A stretch of DNA of 64,000 nt from Caecitellus pseudoparvulus (taxonomy: Eukaryota; Bigyra: Bicosoecida), in the NCBI GenBank assembly GCA_965644315.1, contig CBFFRQ010000032.1:768682-832681 (forward strand), written 5' to 3'. Both the position numbers and the translations under genes were made by a program. Within the stretch, counting starts at the first letter, position 1, and the number at the start of each line of letters is the position of its first letter. This document shows, one piece after another, positions 9,620 through 21,340 of this stretch. The notes beneath the pieces are model-generated. The model saw only the letters and a program-made list of their open reading frames with translations, did no database searches and was not told where the DNA came from.

Positions 9620-11777
9620 CTACACGCTGGGCAGGGTTTCCACGAGGGTGGCGCCGTCGGAGGTGGTGTACCCCACCTCAGCGGGGGTGGATATGGGGGG
9701 AGGCGGGGCCGCGGCACCCCCCCCCTCCCGCACCTCCTCCTCCACCTCTGCAGCCAGATCCAGCAGGGACGGCGCAGCAGAGGCAGCGTCCCCCCCCTGG
9801 GCCTCGGCTGAGGCCCCCTTGAACACGCTCACGCCTGCAGGGGAGGCTGCCGCACCAGTGCCGGTGGAGGCAGGGGTGGCCTTGGAGGGGGGTCGGAGGG
9901 GGTGCCGGCGAGGGTGGGAGGGGGGGTGCCGGCTGCAGCCCGCGCAGTGTGCGTGGCGGGCTGGCCGCCAGTTCTGCGAGGCGCTGCAAGGCGGGGGTGG
10001 GTGGGGCTTCCACGGGCCTGGCCGGAGAACCCCCCCCCTCCACCCCTGTCCACCCCGTGCCCGTGCTGCCGTCATCTGAGAACGGCCCACTGGGGCGCAC
10101 TGGCTTGGGCGGGGAGGGGGGAGACACCAGGCCCTGGCCTGAGCTGTGTCCCAGTGCAGGTGCAAGGGTGGGGGCGGCTGGAGTGGGCCCAGGTGTGGGC
10201 CCAGGGGGCGGCCCGGGTGTGGCAGGAGGAGGGGTGCCGTGCGGAGGGGCTGGGGTGTGCGCCAGAGTGTGCACGCTCTCCCCGAAGCGAGTGTGGGATG
10301 GAGTGGGCCCATTGGGCGTGGCAGGTGGGGCCACGCTCCGCACAGCGGGAGACAACACCCCCCCGATGGAGCTACTCGGACTGAGGAAGCCAGGGGGGGT
10401 GGCGCCCCCCCTCACTGGCTTTGCCTGGGGTGCCGGGGACGCTGACAGGTGAGGTGCGCGGTGGGGGGGGGACAGGATGGTGGGCATGGCGTGCAGGGGG
10501 GGGGCTGCCCCGCCACCCCCCACACACACCCCTGCCTGCGCCTCGGCCACGGCGAAGCTGCCACTGGGCGACGTGAGGGGCCGTTGTGTGGCAGCGGAGA
10601 ACACAGTTGACAGCGGGGACGCCGCCGCAGTCGCGGGGGTGGTGGACGTCGCCGCGCCGCCGCCCCGAGCTCCCGAGCTGGTGGCGGTCCCAGCGCTTGA
10701 GGCCAGGGCTGTGGCTGCTGCAGTGTAGGAGACCACTGCCTCCAGTGAGCCAGGGGGGGGGGGCGACAGGCCCCCCCCTGCACGCCCTGTGGTCACGGGT
10801 AGGAAGCTGACGGGGGAAGCGAAGGGGGTGGAGTGCCCAGGCGCCGGCTCCGGCCAAGGCGCAGGCCACTGGACGGAGTGCAGGACGGAGCCAAGGGGGG
10901 GCAGGGGCGGCTCACTGGGGGGCGGAGAAGCGGCAGCATGGGGCGAGTCACGCCGTTGCAACGCAGCAGAGGCCACTGCGTTGTACTCCTGGGCGTGCTC
11001 AGCCACTGCCTGTGCCACCGCTGAGAGGGCGTGCTGCGAGAAGGGAACGCCTTCCTTGCCGTCTCCCAGCATGGATTCCAAGGAGTCCAGACTGCGCTGT
11101 GCCAGGCGTGCGTTGCGTGCTGCCTCGGCAACGTGGGACGGAGCCATGTGCACCGTAACGGGCGGGCTGGGTCGGCCCAGCAACGCAACGTGGCCGCGCT
11201 GCAAGGCCCGCCAGTGGTCCATTATGGTGAGCAGGCGCTGACGGTGGATGAGGGCGCGTGTGCGGGCACTGGCAGCCAACACGACACTGGCTGTTGGCGT
11301 GCGCGGTCCAGCTTGGGGTGCTTTTGGAGGAGGGCTGGGAACGGCAGGCGCCGATTGAAGCGGCCGGCGCAGGGTGAGGTGCATGGACGCTGAGCCTTGC
11401 TCCTTCAGGTCGTGCAGCGCCTGTGCTTGCACGGGACGAAGGCAGGGGGCGGACAGGGTGTGGGGGGCATGGGGTAGCCTCGCGTTTCGCTCGTAACGCC
11501 CGCACCTGCAGGAGCCCCTCCATGCCCGAACTTGAGACGTCATGACCTTCAACAGACAGCAGGATGTCGCCCTCTTGAATCAGACCCGAACACTGTGAGG
11601 CTTGCACCACAGTGCTCACCACAAGCCCTGAGCTGGACGCCTGCGACGCTCGACAGTCTCGTGCATGCCAACGATCGCAGAGTGGCGCAGCACGGCCAGG
11701 ACACGCACAGCAAATTGGATGCCGATGGGCAGCACCAGTGACACTTCCACAACGAATTCGCCGCCCTCAGTCCCCAT
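9620..11777 (-). CDS. N-terminal PDZ-domain protein with long proline-rich tail (reading frame problem near the 3' end)
   Basis: Exon 1 is 11709-11777, exon 2 is 11506-11640 and exon 3 runs from 11420. The joined N-terminus reads FVVEVSLVLPIGIQFA, then SGLVVSTVVQASQCSGL, IQEGDILLSVEGHDVS, LLQALHDLKEQG and SMHLTLRRP. This is a complete PDZ domain with the carboxylate-binding loop as PIGIQF. Introns are 68 and 85 nt, both phase 0. A short helical segment follows, then a long Pro/Ser/Ala-rich tail. In the straight frame the gene would stop at 9678 after an unlikely Gly/Arg/Cys-rich stretch (648 residues). The +1 frame from about 9,890 continues through acidic, protein-like sequence (SLLDLAAEVEEEVREGG) to a stop at 9620. 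I read this as either one extra base in a C/G homopolymer or an unrecognised intron. PDZ proteins scaffold membrane complexes; partners are unknown. Confidence 0.7.
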
Positions 11778-11956
11778 GGCTGCCTGCTCCCTTTCGCGGT
11801 TCAGCGCAGGCACCACAAGCCAGGAGCAGCCTGTGACACACTGTCCAAGCAACAGTCCCGAAGTCACAGCAGCGCCCCGAGGCATCAAGGGCATGCGACC
11901 GTGTGCTGTGAGGGTTTGCATTTTGCAGCATGCAGTGCTGTGCAGGCAGGTCAGGG

Positions 11957-14900
11957 TCACTGACCTGGGGGGCTGGAGTGTGGCGCAGCTGGAGGCTGAG
12001 GCAGCTCGGAGCCCACACCAGCACGCGCTTCTGGGAGCGTGGTGGACTCCATGCTGCGTCGTGGAGGAGGCCTGGACGGCGTGGAACTCACGGAATGCTT
12101 TCGACTGCGGTCTGGCAAGGGAGGAGGGCGCTCGCCGCTGGAATTGACGCGGGCGGGCCGCACGAGGCGCTGCGGCACTGCACTTGGCAACGCAGCAGGC
12201 ACTGCCTGCTGCACAGGAGACTCTGTGGGCGTCCCTGGCACAGGCAACGCAACAACGTCCTCTGTCGGGTAGTCCACAGCAGCACAGTACTTCATGGCCC
12301 ACAGGGGCCACACAACGAGGGCTTCTGGGCGTGTTGCAGGCCACAGCGCAAACTGGCCTGGGGAAGTCGGCACGCTGGCCATGATGCCACAGGTGGCGGC
12401 AGCACAGGCGTTGAAGACGTCCATGGGCAGCGCGCCCAGCGTGCTGGGCTCGGTGGTGTCCACTGCAGGCAGTTGCTCGGCACTTGCTGCACGCACCCGG
12501 GACATTCGTGCCAGGCGGCCGACACTGGCGCGTCCACCGCCGCCACCTGCCCCGGCAGCCTCAGGGCTCTGTGCCGGCGCACCCTTGCCCAGCCCCTGTG
12601 GGTCCACCAGGGCAGCTGTCGCAGGGGAGGCGTCCCAGAGAGCAGCCAGGTACCCCCGTGTGGGCGGCGTGTCGGGCAGCATGTACCAGGGGTTGCGGAA
12701 CTCCAACGCCCGGCGAGCCATGTGACTCCACAGGCTCTCTGCGCCGCCACGAACGGCCTGGCGCCCCCCCTCGTGGTCGTGCAGGAAGGTGCCGAAGCGC
12801 CCGCTGTACGCGTGGGTGGCCATGCAAGCCAGGAACGCGCAGTTGAACTCAAAGGCCGTGGGGAACTGGCGCGCCACCTGCCACACGGCGTCCAAAAACT
12901 GCAGGAAGACGGGGGAGCGTTTCTTGTGCCCGTGTTTCTCACGGGCATTGCCACAGCCACCCCCCGTGCGCATGGCAAACTGGTGCCCGAACGAACACCA
13001 CTCCTTCTCCACCAACACGGCGAAGCCGCCCATGGTGCGGTAATACGGGTCAAGCAGCAACTGCGCCAGGGCCGTCAGCTGCGCCGTGCGGTCCCAGCCG
13101 TCGGAGCAGTGCACAAAGACAGACGCGCCTTCTGCCAGGCACCGTGCGACTCGCACACTGCCCACCAGCACAGTGGACAGCAGCTTGAGCCACGGCAGGC
13201 GTGGGGCGTTTGGCACCCCCGTGATGACATCGGCAACGTGGGGCGGCAGCGGCGGCGCCAGCGGGCTAGGCACAGGCATGAGCCCCGACATGCCGCCAGT
13301 GGGCGGCGTGAAACGCACGAGCGGGAAGTGCGCGTGCCGCCCGAAGCTGAGGGAGAAGGCAGCGGGCGCCTCGGGGACGCCCCCCCCCACCGAGGCGCCC
13401 CTGCCCCCCTCGGCACCCTGCGCCCCTGCCGCCAGCTCCGCCAGGCCCGCATCCGTCCCCGCATCCAGCGCCGCCCCCACCTCCGGTGCCGACTCGAAGA
13501 TGCCAGAGGAGGCCAGTGCACGCGTGGAGCGTCCCAGTGTGGACCGTGGCACCATGCCCGCCTGTACCAGCGCACGCCGCATCTCATCGCCGAGGCTGTC
13601 GGTGGTGACGGAGCGGGGGCGAAGGAAGGAGGGCAGGACGCGGACAGAGGCGGTGCTGGGCGAGGGGGGGGGCAGGGAAGGCGCGTGCCCCCCCCCTCCC
13701 TCCCCGCCCCCTCCACCGGCACTCCACGCCACGCCCGCCTTGGCCACGCGAGCTGCGCCGTGCAGAGCGGCTGAGGCGGCTGCGAGCAACGCACCACGCA
13801 GGCCCGCCAACGCATCACGCACGACGTGGATGTTGTCAATGCCCAGGAAGGTCAGGTCTGCGCCGCCGTACCTGGCTGCGGACTCTGACCCCCCCCCCTT
13901 GCCCATGTTGCCCAGGGCGTTCATGCGGGGCCGTGCGTCCAGGATGGCCAGACTGACGCCTTGCCCTGGCGCCTTGCCCAGCTCGATGGGACCGGACACG
14001 CTGTGCCCACCCCCCAGGCTCGCCCTGGACACAGGGCGGGCCGAGATGCTGGCCCGCCGCGAGGGGCCTGCTTGCAGCTGGGAGGCCGCCTCGGCAGCGG
14101 AGGGGGAGGAGCGCCCCGACGTGCTGCGTTTCAGAGAGTCAAAGATGGACCCTGTGGCCTTGCGCGCAGGGGGGCTGGCGTCAGGGGACGAGGGGGCAGC
14201 CGTGCCAGCGCCAGGGCCACCGCCGCCGCTGCCCTCGTCGGCACCCCCCTCTTCCTCACTCTCCCCACCAGGCAGCACCACGGCGCTGCTGCGGGCAGGC
14301 GCGGAGAAATCGTAGCCAACGTATGCCCACTGCAGCTGCGTGAAGGGCGCCAGCGACACACGCGTGAGGGGGGTGCTGGCCGCCACGTGGACACGAGCTG
14401 ACCCCCGAGGGGTCGTCACACTGGTCCACTCGCCGCCGGGGCCACCTGGGTACGAGAGCGGTGCGACGGGGGGCGTCCACCCCCCGCCCTCCCCGGCTGG
14501 TTGTGCAGCCAGCGCGCTGAGCAGGGTCTCGTCCTGCCTGTTCGTGCTGCCAAACACCCCGGACATGGGCTGGCTGGCCCGGGAGAGACTCACCCGCCCA
14601 AACGCCCACACGACGGCAGGCAGGCGGCTCTTGCTGCGGTACTTCGCAGCGCCAGCCAGCGTCTCATCGTCCACGCTGACAGGCGCGATGACCCGAGCAG
14701 GGTACGTGGGGGCCAGCGCATGCCCCGCGTTGATGTCACTCACACGCCAGTGCGCCTCACCGTCACGCATGCGACTCAACTCGTACCCCAGGTCCAGCAG
14801 CGTCCACCCATCCACGTCCCCCAGCCCGCTGCCGCTGTCCACACTCCACAACCCGCCAAGGTGCCGCAGCACTGCCAGGCGTTTGGCGCTGCCATCGGCG

Positions 14901-17041
14901 CCGTCAGCACCCCCCGGCAACGTGGCCCACAGGGTGGGGATGCAGGGCACCACAGCTCGCAACAGCGGCAGCGGCAGCTGTGCAAGCTGCAGTGGCAGCT
15001 CCACAGCTGCCGGGCGCAGGCGGTGCTGTGTGGCAAACACTGGCGCGTCCTCCCACACGTGGGCCTCCAGCGCCTGCCGCACCTGGGCCGCGACGTTCGT
15101 GCTCGGCAGCCCCAGCAGGGAGAATCGCCCTGACACGGCACGTCCAGCTGAGGTGGTGGAGGTGCCGGTTGGCCCTGCTGCGTCCCCACCGTCAACCAGC
15201 CCATACCGGTGCACGAGGTCACCGGGCAGCACCGTCGCAGCCCACGCTGCCCAGTCCGCCACCGCCACCGCAAACTCCCGATCGGAGTGGCCGCTGGCCT
15301 GGGCGCCGCCACCGCCCAGAGGGGGGCCTTGCACCTCCGCGTGCACAAAGTTAAAGACGGCGGTGGTCAGGTCTGTGCACCACACGGCCAAGACGGAGGC
15401 GTCCTGTGTGGGGGAGGGCAGCACGGAGCCGGGCGGGGCAGACGGGTCGCGGCCCCGGACCACGGCCGTGGCGCTGCTGCTCACCTCCAACTGCGCGATG
15501 CAGCGCAGGGGGATGCTGGTGACACTGGCCAGGGCAGGCGTAGACACGACGAGGGTCATGCCCGGCGGGGAGGGGCCCTCCCCGTGCCCCCCCCCTGGCA
15601 GGCTCGCAACAGGGGGTGCGCCAGTGATGTCCACAGCGAGGTCGGACGTGGAGCTGGTCCTGGCCAGGCGGGGACCGGGGGGGGTTGGCCCCGCCCCCTC
15701 CTCCCCTGCCCCTTCCCACGGCAGGCGCCGCCATGGGAAGAACCGCAAGCGGTAATTGGACACGACCAGGGTGCCAAGTCGACCTGAGGTCGTCTCCACC
15801 ACCCGTGGCACCACGAGACCCACCGTCTCACCGAACAGAGGAGGAAGTGGCGCAGGGGGCAGCAGCGTGCGAGTGACAGCCGCAATGTCAGATGGTACTA
15901 GGCCAGGGGTCGGCACGGAGGGGGGATCAACTGGCTCCACCGCCCCTCCCAGCGCCGCATCCAACTCCTCCCCCATACCTGCCTCCACGCCCACGCTGCT
16001 GCTGCGCGCCATGATCATGGGCGACCCATGGGCGGGCCCGGGCGGAATGGCCACGGAGGCGTGAGAGCCGGCCATGCCGCTGACCCCGGACACCCCGCCT
16101 GCCGCACTGGTCAGCACGCCCGGCGGTGCCAGTTCCGCAACACCCGCCGCAGCGGAGCCTTCTTGCCACCACGCCTTACGGCGGACACGCAGGTGGGCCA
16201 CCTCCCCCTCCAGCTGCTCGAACAGGTGGCGCAAGGAGGCAGCTGATGTAGCAAAGGCCGTCAGCTGGCACATGAGCGTGTGGCTCACCAGCTCGGCAGT
16301 GGACAGGCAGGCGTCCTCCTGCGTCGCGTTCATGGCGGCGATGACGCTGTCTTGTTGTTCGCCGAACGACGCCACGGCTGCCCGGTGCGCCGACTGTGCC
16401 TCCACCAAGCGCGTCTGGTCGCTAAACTTCTTGCTCTTGGTCAGCTCCTTCACGCGGGCGGCCTTTGAATTCCGTTCTTGCAAAGCAGCATACGCGCGCA
16501 TCTTGATGTCCTTGCAATGCTTCATCTCTGCTGCCAGGCGCACCTGCACGGCATCCATGAAACTAGCTGCCAGCCGCCGCACCATTTGCTGGAAAGCTGT
16601 GTCGATGGCTCCGTGGCACGACCGGACGCCAGCGACGAAGGCATCGCTGAAAGGCGGAGATGCCTTCGTCTCCAACATAGTCTGCAGGGCGCTCTGGAAC
16701 TCCATGAGCTCAGAGTGGTATGCTGCGAAGGGCGCGGGCAGCCGGTGCGGTGCAGCACCAGCGCCAGCGGAACTTGACGAGCACCCCGACACGCCAATGG
16801 TCACCGGGTAGCACAGGCCGTTCAGCGGGTGCCCTCACCATGCGTGGCTGCGACAAACTTCTCCACTGTGCTTTCAGCTTCCTCCATAAATTTCCGCGTG
16901 TGCTTCAGCCCTGTGAAGCGCGTCGGCACGCCGTGAGGAGCAGGCTTCTCCCTCGCCACCTCCACCCCACCATGCCCACCACCCACCGTTGTTCAGCTCG
17001 TGGAACTCAGCAGACATGTCGTCGCTAGCCTCTGAACCCAT
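11957..17041 (-). CDS. BAR-domain myotubularin phosphoinositide 3-phosphatase
   Basis: Exons 16987-17041, 16839-16910 and 11957-16722 give 1,630 residues. Introns of 76 and 116 nt are both near the start. Residues 15-240 form a long charged helical region that reads as a BAR domain (LKHTRKFMEEAESTVEKFV to LFEQLEGEVAHLRVRR). Around residue 340 a PH-GRAM begins (VLVP-like box, TLVVSNYRLRFFPWRR). The myotubularin catalytic region follows, with RLPAVVWAFG, DETLLSAL, IDNIHVVRDALAGLR and the active-site loop HCSDGWDRT near residue 1250. Cys, Asp and Arg are intact, so it should dephosphorylate PI3P and PI(3,5)P2. Low-complexity inserts of 150 residues or more split the catalytic domain. BAR domains bind curved membranes, which suits endosomal phosphoinositide turnover. 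Confidence 0.9.
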
Positions 17042-17616
17042 CTTGTGCCGCAATGCACCCCGCCAGCTCATGCTGAAGATGCTCCCTCGCGCCTCTGCCA
17101 TCCTGCAGTTGCCCTGCTCACAGCGTGCTGCCAAAGCCCAACCCTCGCTGAATGCACTGCACCTGCTGCAGCAAGAGCCGGCTTACACCGCGGAATGGGA
17201 GAGAAAGTGGACCAGCAGCAATGCGCTGGCGCTATCCGACATGAATGGTTTGGATTTTATTTGTGGGTGTGCCCAGCGGCGGCACGGTGGGCGGGCTCAT
17301 GCTCCAAATCTGACGCTGCAGCGTTTCAGCGACTGCATTGAGCGATGCAGGCCTGCCACCGCAGCGGATCTAACTGCTTCAAATCCCATAGCGTCGCACT
17401 CAAACCCTCCCAGACTTCTCTTGGGCTTCGTATCTTGCCCTGGGCAACGCCTGGTTGGCTCAGCCGCCTGCCAGCCGGCGCAAGTGGCTGCGCACGGCTT
17501 TGCGTTTCGTTTGAGCACTAAAGGCGCAACGCGCCAATCTGCGGGCCGCATTGCGTCTTTCCTGGGCCCAACGCCGGAATTCACGCAAGAAATAATCAAA
17601 TCACTCCCAAGGAAGC
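17042..17616. promoter_or_regulatory. bidirectional intergenic region
   Basis: These 575 bp separate the divergent starts of the myotubularin gene and the NTPase gene, so they should contain both promoters. Open frames cross the region on both strands, but none has an identifiable domain, plausible splice signals or protein-like composition. I see no repeat or RNA gene. Confidence 0.4.
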
Positions 17617-20600
17617 ATGGCTGGCCGCTCACAAAGCTTGCACGGCGCTGGGATGGGTGTTGGAAGTGACTCAGAGGAAGCGAGCGCTGCGCACCAGCTT
17701 CCGCCAGCTTTTCAGTGCCTGGCGGAGAACCAACGCCGGCGAATTGCCGACGCAATCCGAGGCTTGGATAGGATACAAGACTCGGATTCGGCTGTCGAGT
17801 CCGCCAAGTGCGCCGCTGAGCTTGTCCAGGTGAGTTCAGCCTTCGCGAGTTGAGCTGCCAGGGTTGGCACGAGCAGCACACAACAACCCCAAAACGCTGA
17901 CCTGTTTGCAGGGCGTGATAAACGTGGAGGCCGTGCTCGTGGTTCTCAAGCCTGAGTTCGTGGAGGAATCGCATGAGGCATTGAGCGGAGCTGACGACGG
18001 GAGCGAAAGCGGCGACGATTTTCTCACGCAAGTGCTTGTACGCTGCATGAGATGTAATCTGGTGGACCTCTTTGAGGAGGGAACGCAAATTGGAAAGCTT
18101 AGGCCAGCGGGGACTAGCGAAAGCGCCTGGCAGGCGTTTCTGGAAGAGTGCCTGACCCCGCAAGTGAGGCGATTGCAGCAGAGAGCGGCGTGGGAGGCGA
18201 GGCTGAAAGCAGCTGGCATCCAGAACCTGGGTCGTCCACTTCGGGAGCTGATTCGTGCAAGCATGCAAGCCGGCAGTGCTGCATGCAGCCCTGTGCGGAA
18301 AAGGCAGTCTGGAAACGCCCAGGCGCGCACTGACGCGGAGCTTAGCGCTGTTCATGAGCGCTTTGGCTGGCTGCATGAAGCTGGAGAATGGCTCCTCACA
18401 GGCAACTTCAGCCAGTGCTGGTTCCTGCAGGTCATGCTGCGCCAAGCTGGGGCGCCGAGCGAGCCACTGCCGGCTGACAGCGTCCCCCCTCGTTGGACGC
18501 GCGGGTGCTGGCCTGTGATGCACGGTTCAAGCATAGTGGCCGTTGTTCTGTCCCTCCCTTGGATAGAAGGAATGTTTCCTGGCATAGATACATCTAATGC
18601 CAGGACGGTTTTTGTTGGACAGGAGAATCTGCGCATCAGGGGAGTGCCGATTGCGCACGGTCGTCTGCGTCACGAAGCCCTGCACAAGGGGAGCGAGCAT
18701 GTGGTCAAGTTCATCGAATTCGTCGTCACCCCAGACCGTGCCCGCTTTCTTGTGGACTCCATGGCCACGGCGAGGCAGCAGGGGCCTGGGACGATGCTGG
18801 GTGCACCAAGTGGGTACGGCAAGTCCATGTGCTGCTTGGCACTTGCGATTATTAACACAATCGGTGCAGGGGGGGACGTGCTCGCATTACCTAAAGCGGA
18901 TCTGCTGGCAGGTGGCGTCACAGCCGCAGAGCTGTGCGACTCTCTGGTCGCACCAATGCTGCGCCTCTCATGCGGTCCAGCGCTTGAAGACGCAAAACTT
19001 CACACTCACCTTCATAACATCTGCCAAGGCCAAGACGCAGAAACAGCGATGTGTAAGTTGTTCGACGCTGAGACTGGCTTCTTGAGGCAGTCCACGCGCT
19101 CCCCTGACCCAGTGACTCGCTTGATCATCCTTGACAATGTTCAAGATTTGCATTACAAGTTGGCGAACAAAAATCAGGCGAGCTTGTCTCCTCGCTGGAG
19201 CATGGCCAAAGCCCTGCTCTCAGAAAAGAACTCAGCTGGTACGGTCCTTGCCTACGGCCCCGACGTTCAAGGTCTTGCTCGTCTTGATGGCAGTGACACA
19301 GCAACGAGCCCCGAGGACGCTGTCAAGGCAGGGGAGAAGAGGATTGTTGTCAGGCTTGAAGGGTTCTCGACCAGCGAAGCCCTTGCCCTCACGCTTCGTG
19401 CGCCAGATGCGCAGCCTGTTGTCGATGCTGCGACTGCTGCTGGGGAGGCGTGCGACCAGGATGCGCAGGGACTTGGCGAGCCAGTCCCCTTTCTACAACT
19501 GCCACAGGCCGTACACACGCTCGCCACAAGAAGTGAAGTGAGCCAGCAATGCCTTTCTGCATTTGTGGAGCGCACGGGTGGATCGGTTGCGGCCCTGCAA
19601 TCTGCATTGGTGGCACTGAACGCTGGCCAAGTGCAGGACCACGGCAGGCTTCACGAGACACTGGTGCATTCGTTACAGGACTGGTTCACTCGGGAAAGGT
19701 GCTGGCTACAGGAGCGCATCAGGCACTCGCTGGGTCCCGACAAGAGAGACTTGCTGGAGGAGCAACTCAAGTGCGCCAAAGAGCTGCTTGCTTCCACTCA
19801 GGGTGGTTCCGAGTCGACTTCCATCTTCCCAAGGTGTGCACTTGAACATGTCCAGAGAGCCGCTCTTGCCTTCCTTGGTGTGATCAACGAGCGCGAGCAC
19901 TTTGCCAACAAAGACACTCCAGGGGCCAGGGTGCTTCAACTGAGCCCTGCAGCGGCCTCAATCCCCGAGGTTGTGGAAAAGCAGGTCGTAGCACTGGTTC
20001 ACATGGGCCTGCTCGGCAGAAACTTCATCCCAATGTCCAGTGCAGCAGGCCCACCTCCGACTCACCTTCTGTCGAATGGCCAGCTGTCGACAGAGTGGGC
20101 AGCTCCACAGAGCGCTGCGTCCTCAGCGGTGCAGGAAAAGTTGCACTTCACTCAGGCCTTGATCGCGAAAGTGCATACCCTGAAGCCAGGCGAAAAGCTG
20201 GTCATTCACACCTCCCACTCGTTCCCAAGGCTTGACTGCCTCACGATTGTGCGAAATGGCATAGCAGATGTGTACCATTTGGAGTGTTCTATTGAGGAGG
20301 TGACAGTGGGGCGTCTGAGTGTCCATCCAAAACGCAAAGAAGTTGATTTCCTTCAAGGCGAAGGACTCCCAGACGGCACGCTCCCAGTCGCACCAACAGG
20401 TGCTGCCAAGGACTTGGCACTGCTCATTGCCGACAAGAAGTGGTACTGGGAGGAAACGGGGGACGGCTCGGTCTTGCTCAAGTGCATCAACAAGAGCAAC
20501 CCTTCAACGGGACCTCGGCCCGAGGAGTGCACCTCTTTCGCCACGGCCGCCTTACAGGGTCTTGGCCTTCCCGTCGTCGTGAACGGCTTCATGCGCCAAG

Positions 20601-20974
20601 GAGACGACGGGCGTCAAGTTCTCAGCATGAAGGTGGAGCCACCACCCGAAGACGTGGCCGCAGAGCTCAGAAGGCGTGTGGGCGAAGCACTTCCCCAGGC
20701 CTCAGACGAGGAGCAAAGTGGAAGATTAGCCTTCTCCGGCGACGGGTTTGGCCTGTACTTTGTCTACTGCTCACTTGCAGGAGACTCTGTGAGAGACGCT
20801 GAGCCGGCGCAACGTCAGACCGATGTTCAGGGTTACTTTGCTCTGGTCGGCCCTGACTGCATGGCAGGCTCCACCAGCAGCCTGCTCCCTGACGGGACTG
20901 CTGCCGCTGCTGCCGCTGCGCAGCCTGGTAGTCACCGGGCAAGTGAAGGCAGGGAGAGCGATGAGGACGAATGA
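17617..20974 (+). CDS. large P-loop NTPase, Crinkler/RHS-like, with N-terminal copy of a local exon module
   Basis: Exon 1 is 17617-17829 and exon 2 is 17912-20974, giving 1,091 residues. The 82-nt phase-0 intron lies between AAELVQ and GVINVEAVLVVLKPEF. The first 200 residues match the repeated module of the facing gene at 21341-23712, including the intron site. A nucleotide-binding loop GAPSGYGKS is near residue 368 and a Walker B-like strand LIILDNVQDL is near residue 474. The C-terminal part has PRLDCLTIV...YHLECSIEEVTVGRLS, which recalls the degenerate nuclease-like tail of Crinkler and retrotransposon-hot-spot proteins. The tail ends in Ala-, Gly- and Glu/Asp-rich low complexity. The P-loop is seen directly; the family assignment is tentative. 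There is no transmembrane segment or signal peptide. A STAND-type signalling ATPase is the alternative. Confidence 0.6.
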
Positions 20975-21340
20975 AAGGCTCCAGCCAAAGCCACACTTGC
21001 CACCCTTGCTCGCACTCTTCAAGCAAGTGACACGGGGGCCTCTGCCTCTGCCCCATGCCCTTGCAACGCAATCCATGGCAACTCCTCATGAAAGTGAACC
21101 CTGTCCCAGCACTTTCCCATGGCAGCGAGATGCAGCACTGCAGTGAGTAGGTCGCCAGGTCACTCACACCCCCCAACACTTCCATACGTGGCCCGCCTTC
21201 TCCCCACGCGCGGTGGACTCCGTTGCACGGCAAGGCAGGGCTGCCGCGTGTGGCTTTGCAGTGGCGAGGCTGAGTCACACTCAAAGCACCAGCACAGCAC
21301 CAGAGCCGGGCGAACGCTACCCCAAACCCAGTCTGCAGGC
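20975..21340. other. convergent intergenic region
   Basis: This 366-bp stretch lies between the 3' ends of the NTPase gene and the module-repeat gene. It should contain the two 3' UTRs and polyadenylation signals. I see no coding sequence, repeat or stable hairpin in it. Confidence 0.4.

Noticed and set aside
11930-13774. 614-codon open frame on the plus strand
   Set aside because: It lies entirely antisense to the conserved catalytic part of the myotubularin gene, has no domain, and its Arg/Gly/His-rich composition is typical of antisense frames in GC-rich genes.
13086-15755. Two long plus-strand open frames (409 and 471 codons)
   Set aside because: Both are antisense to the myotubularin coding exon, Ser/Arg/Pro-rich, and without splice signals or domain similarity.
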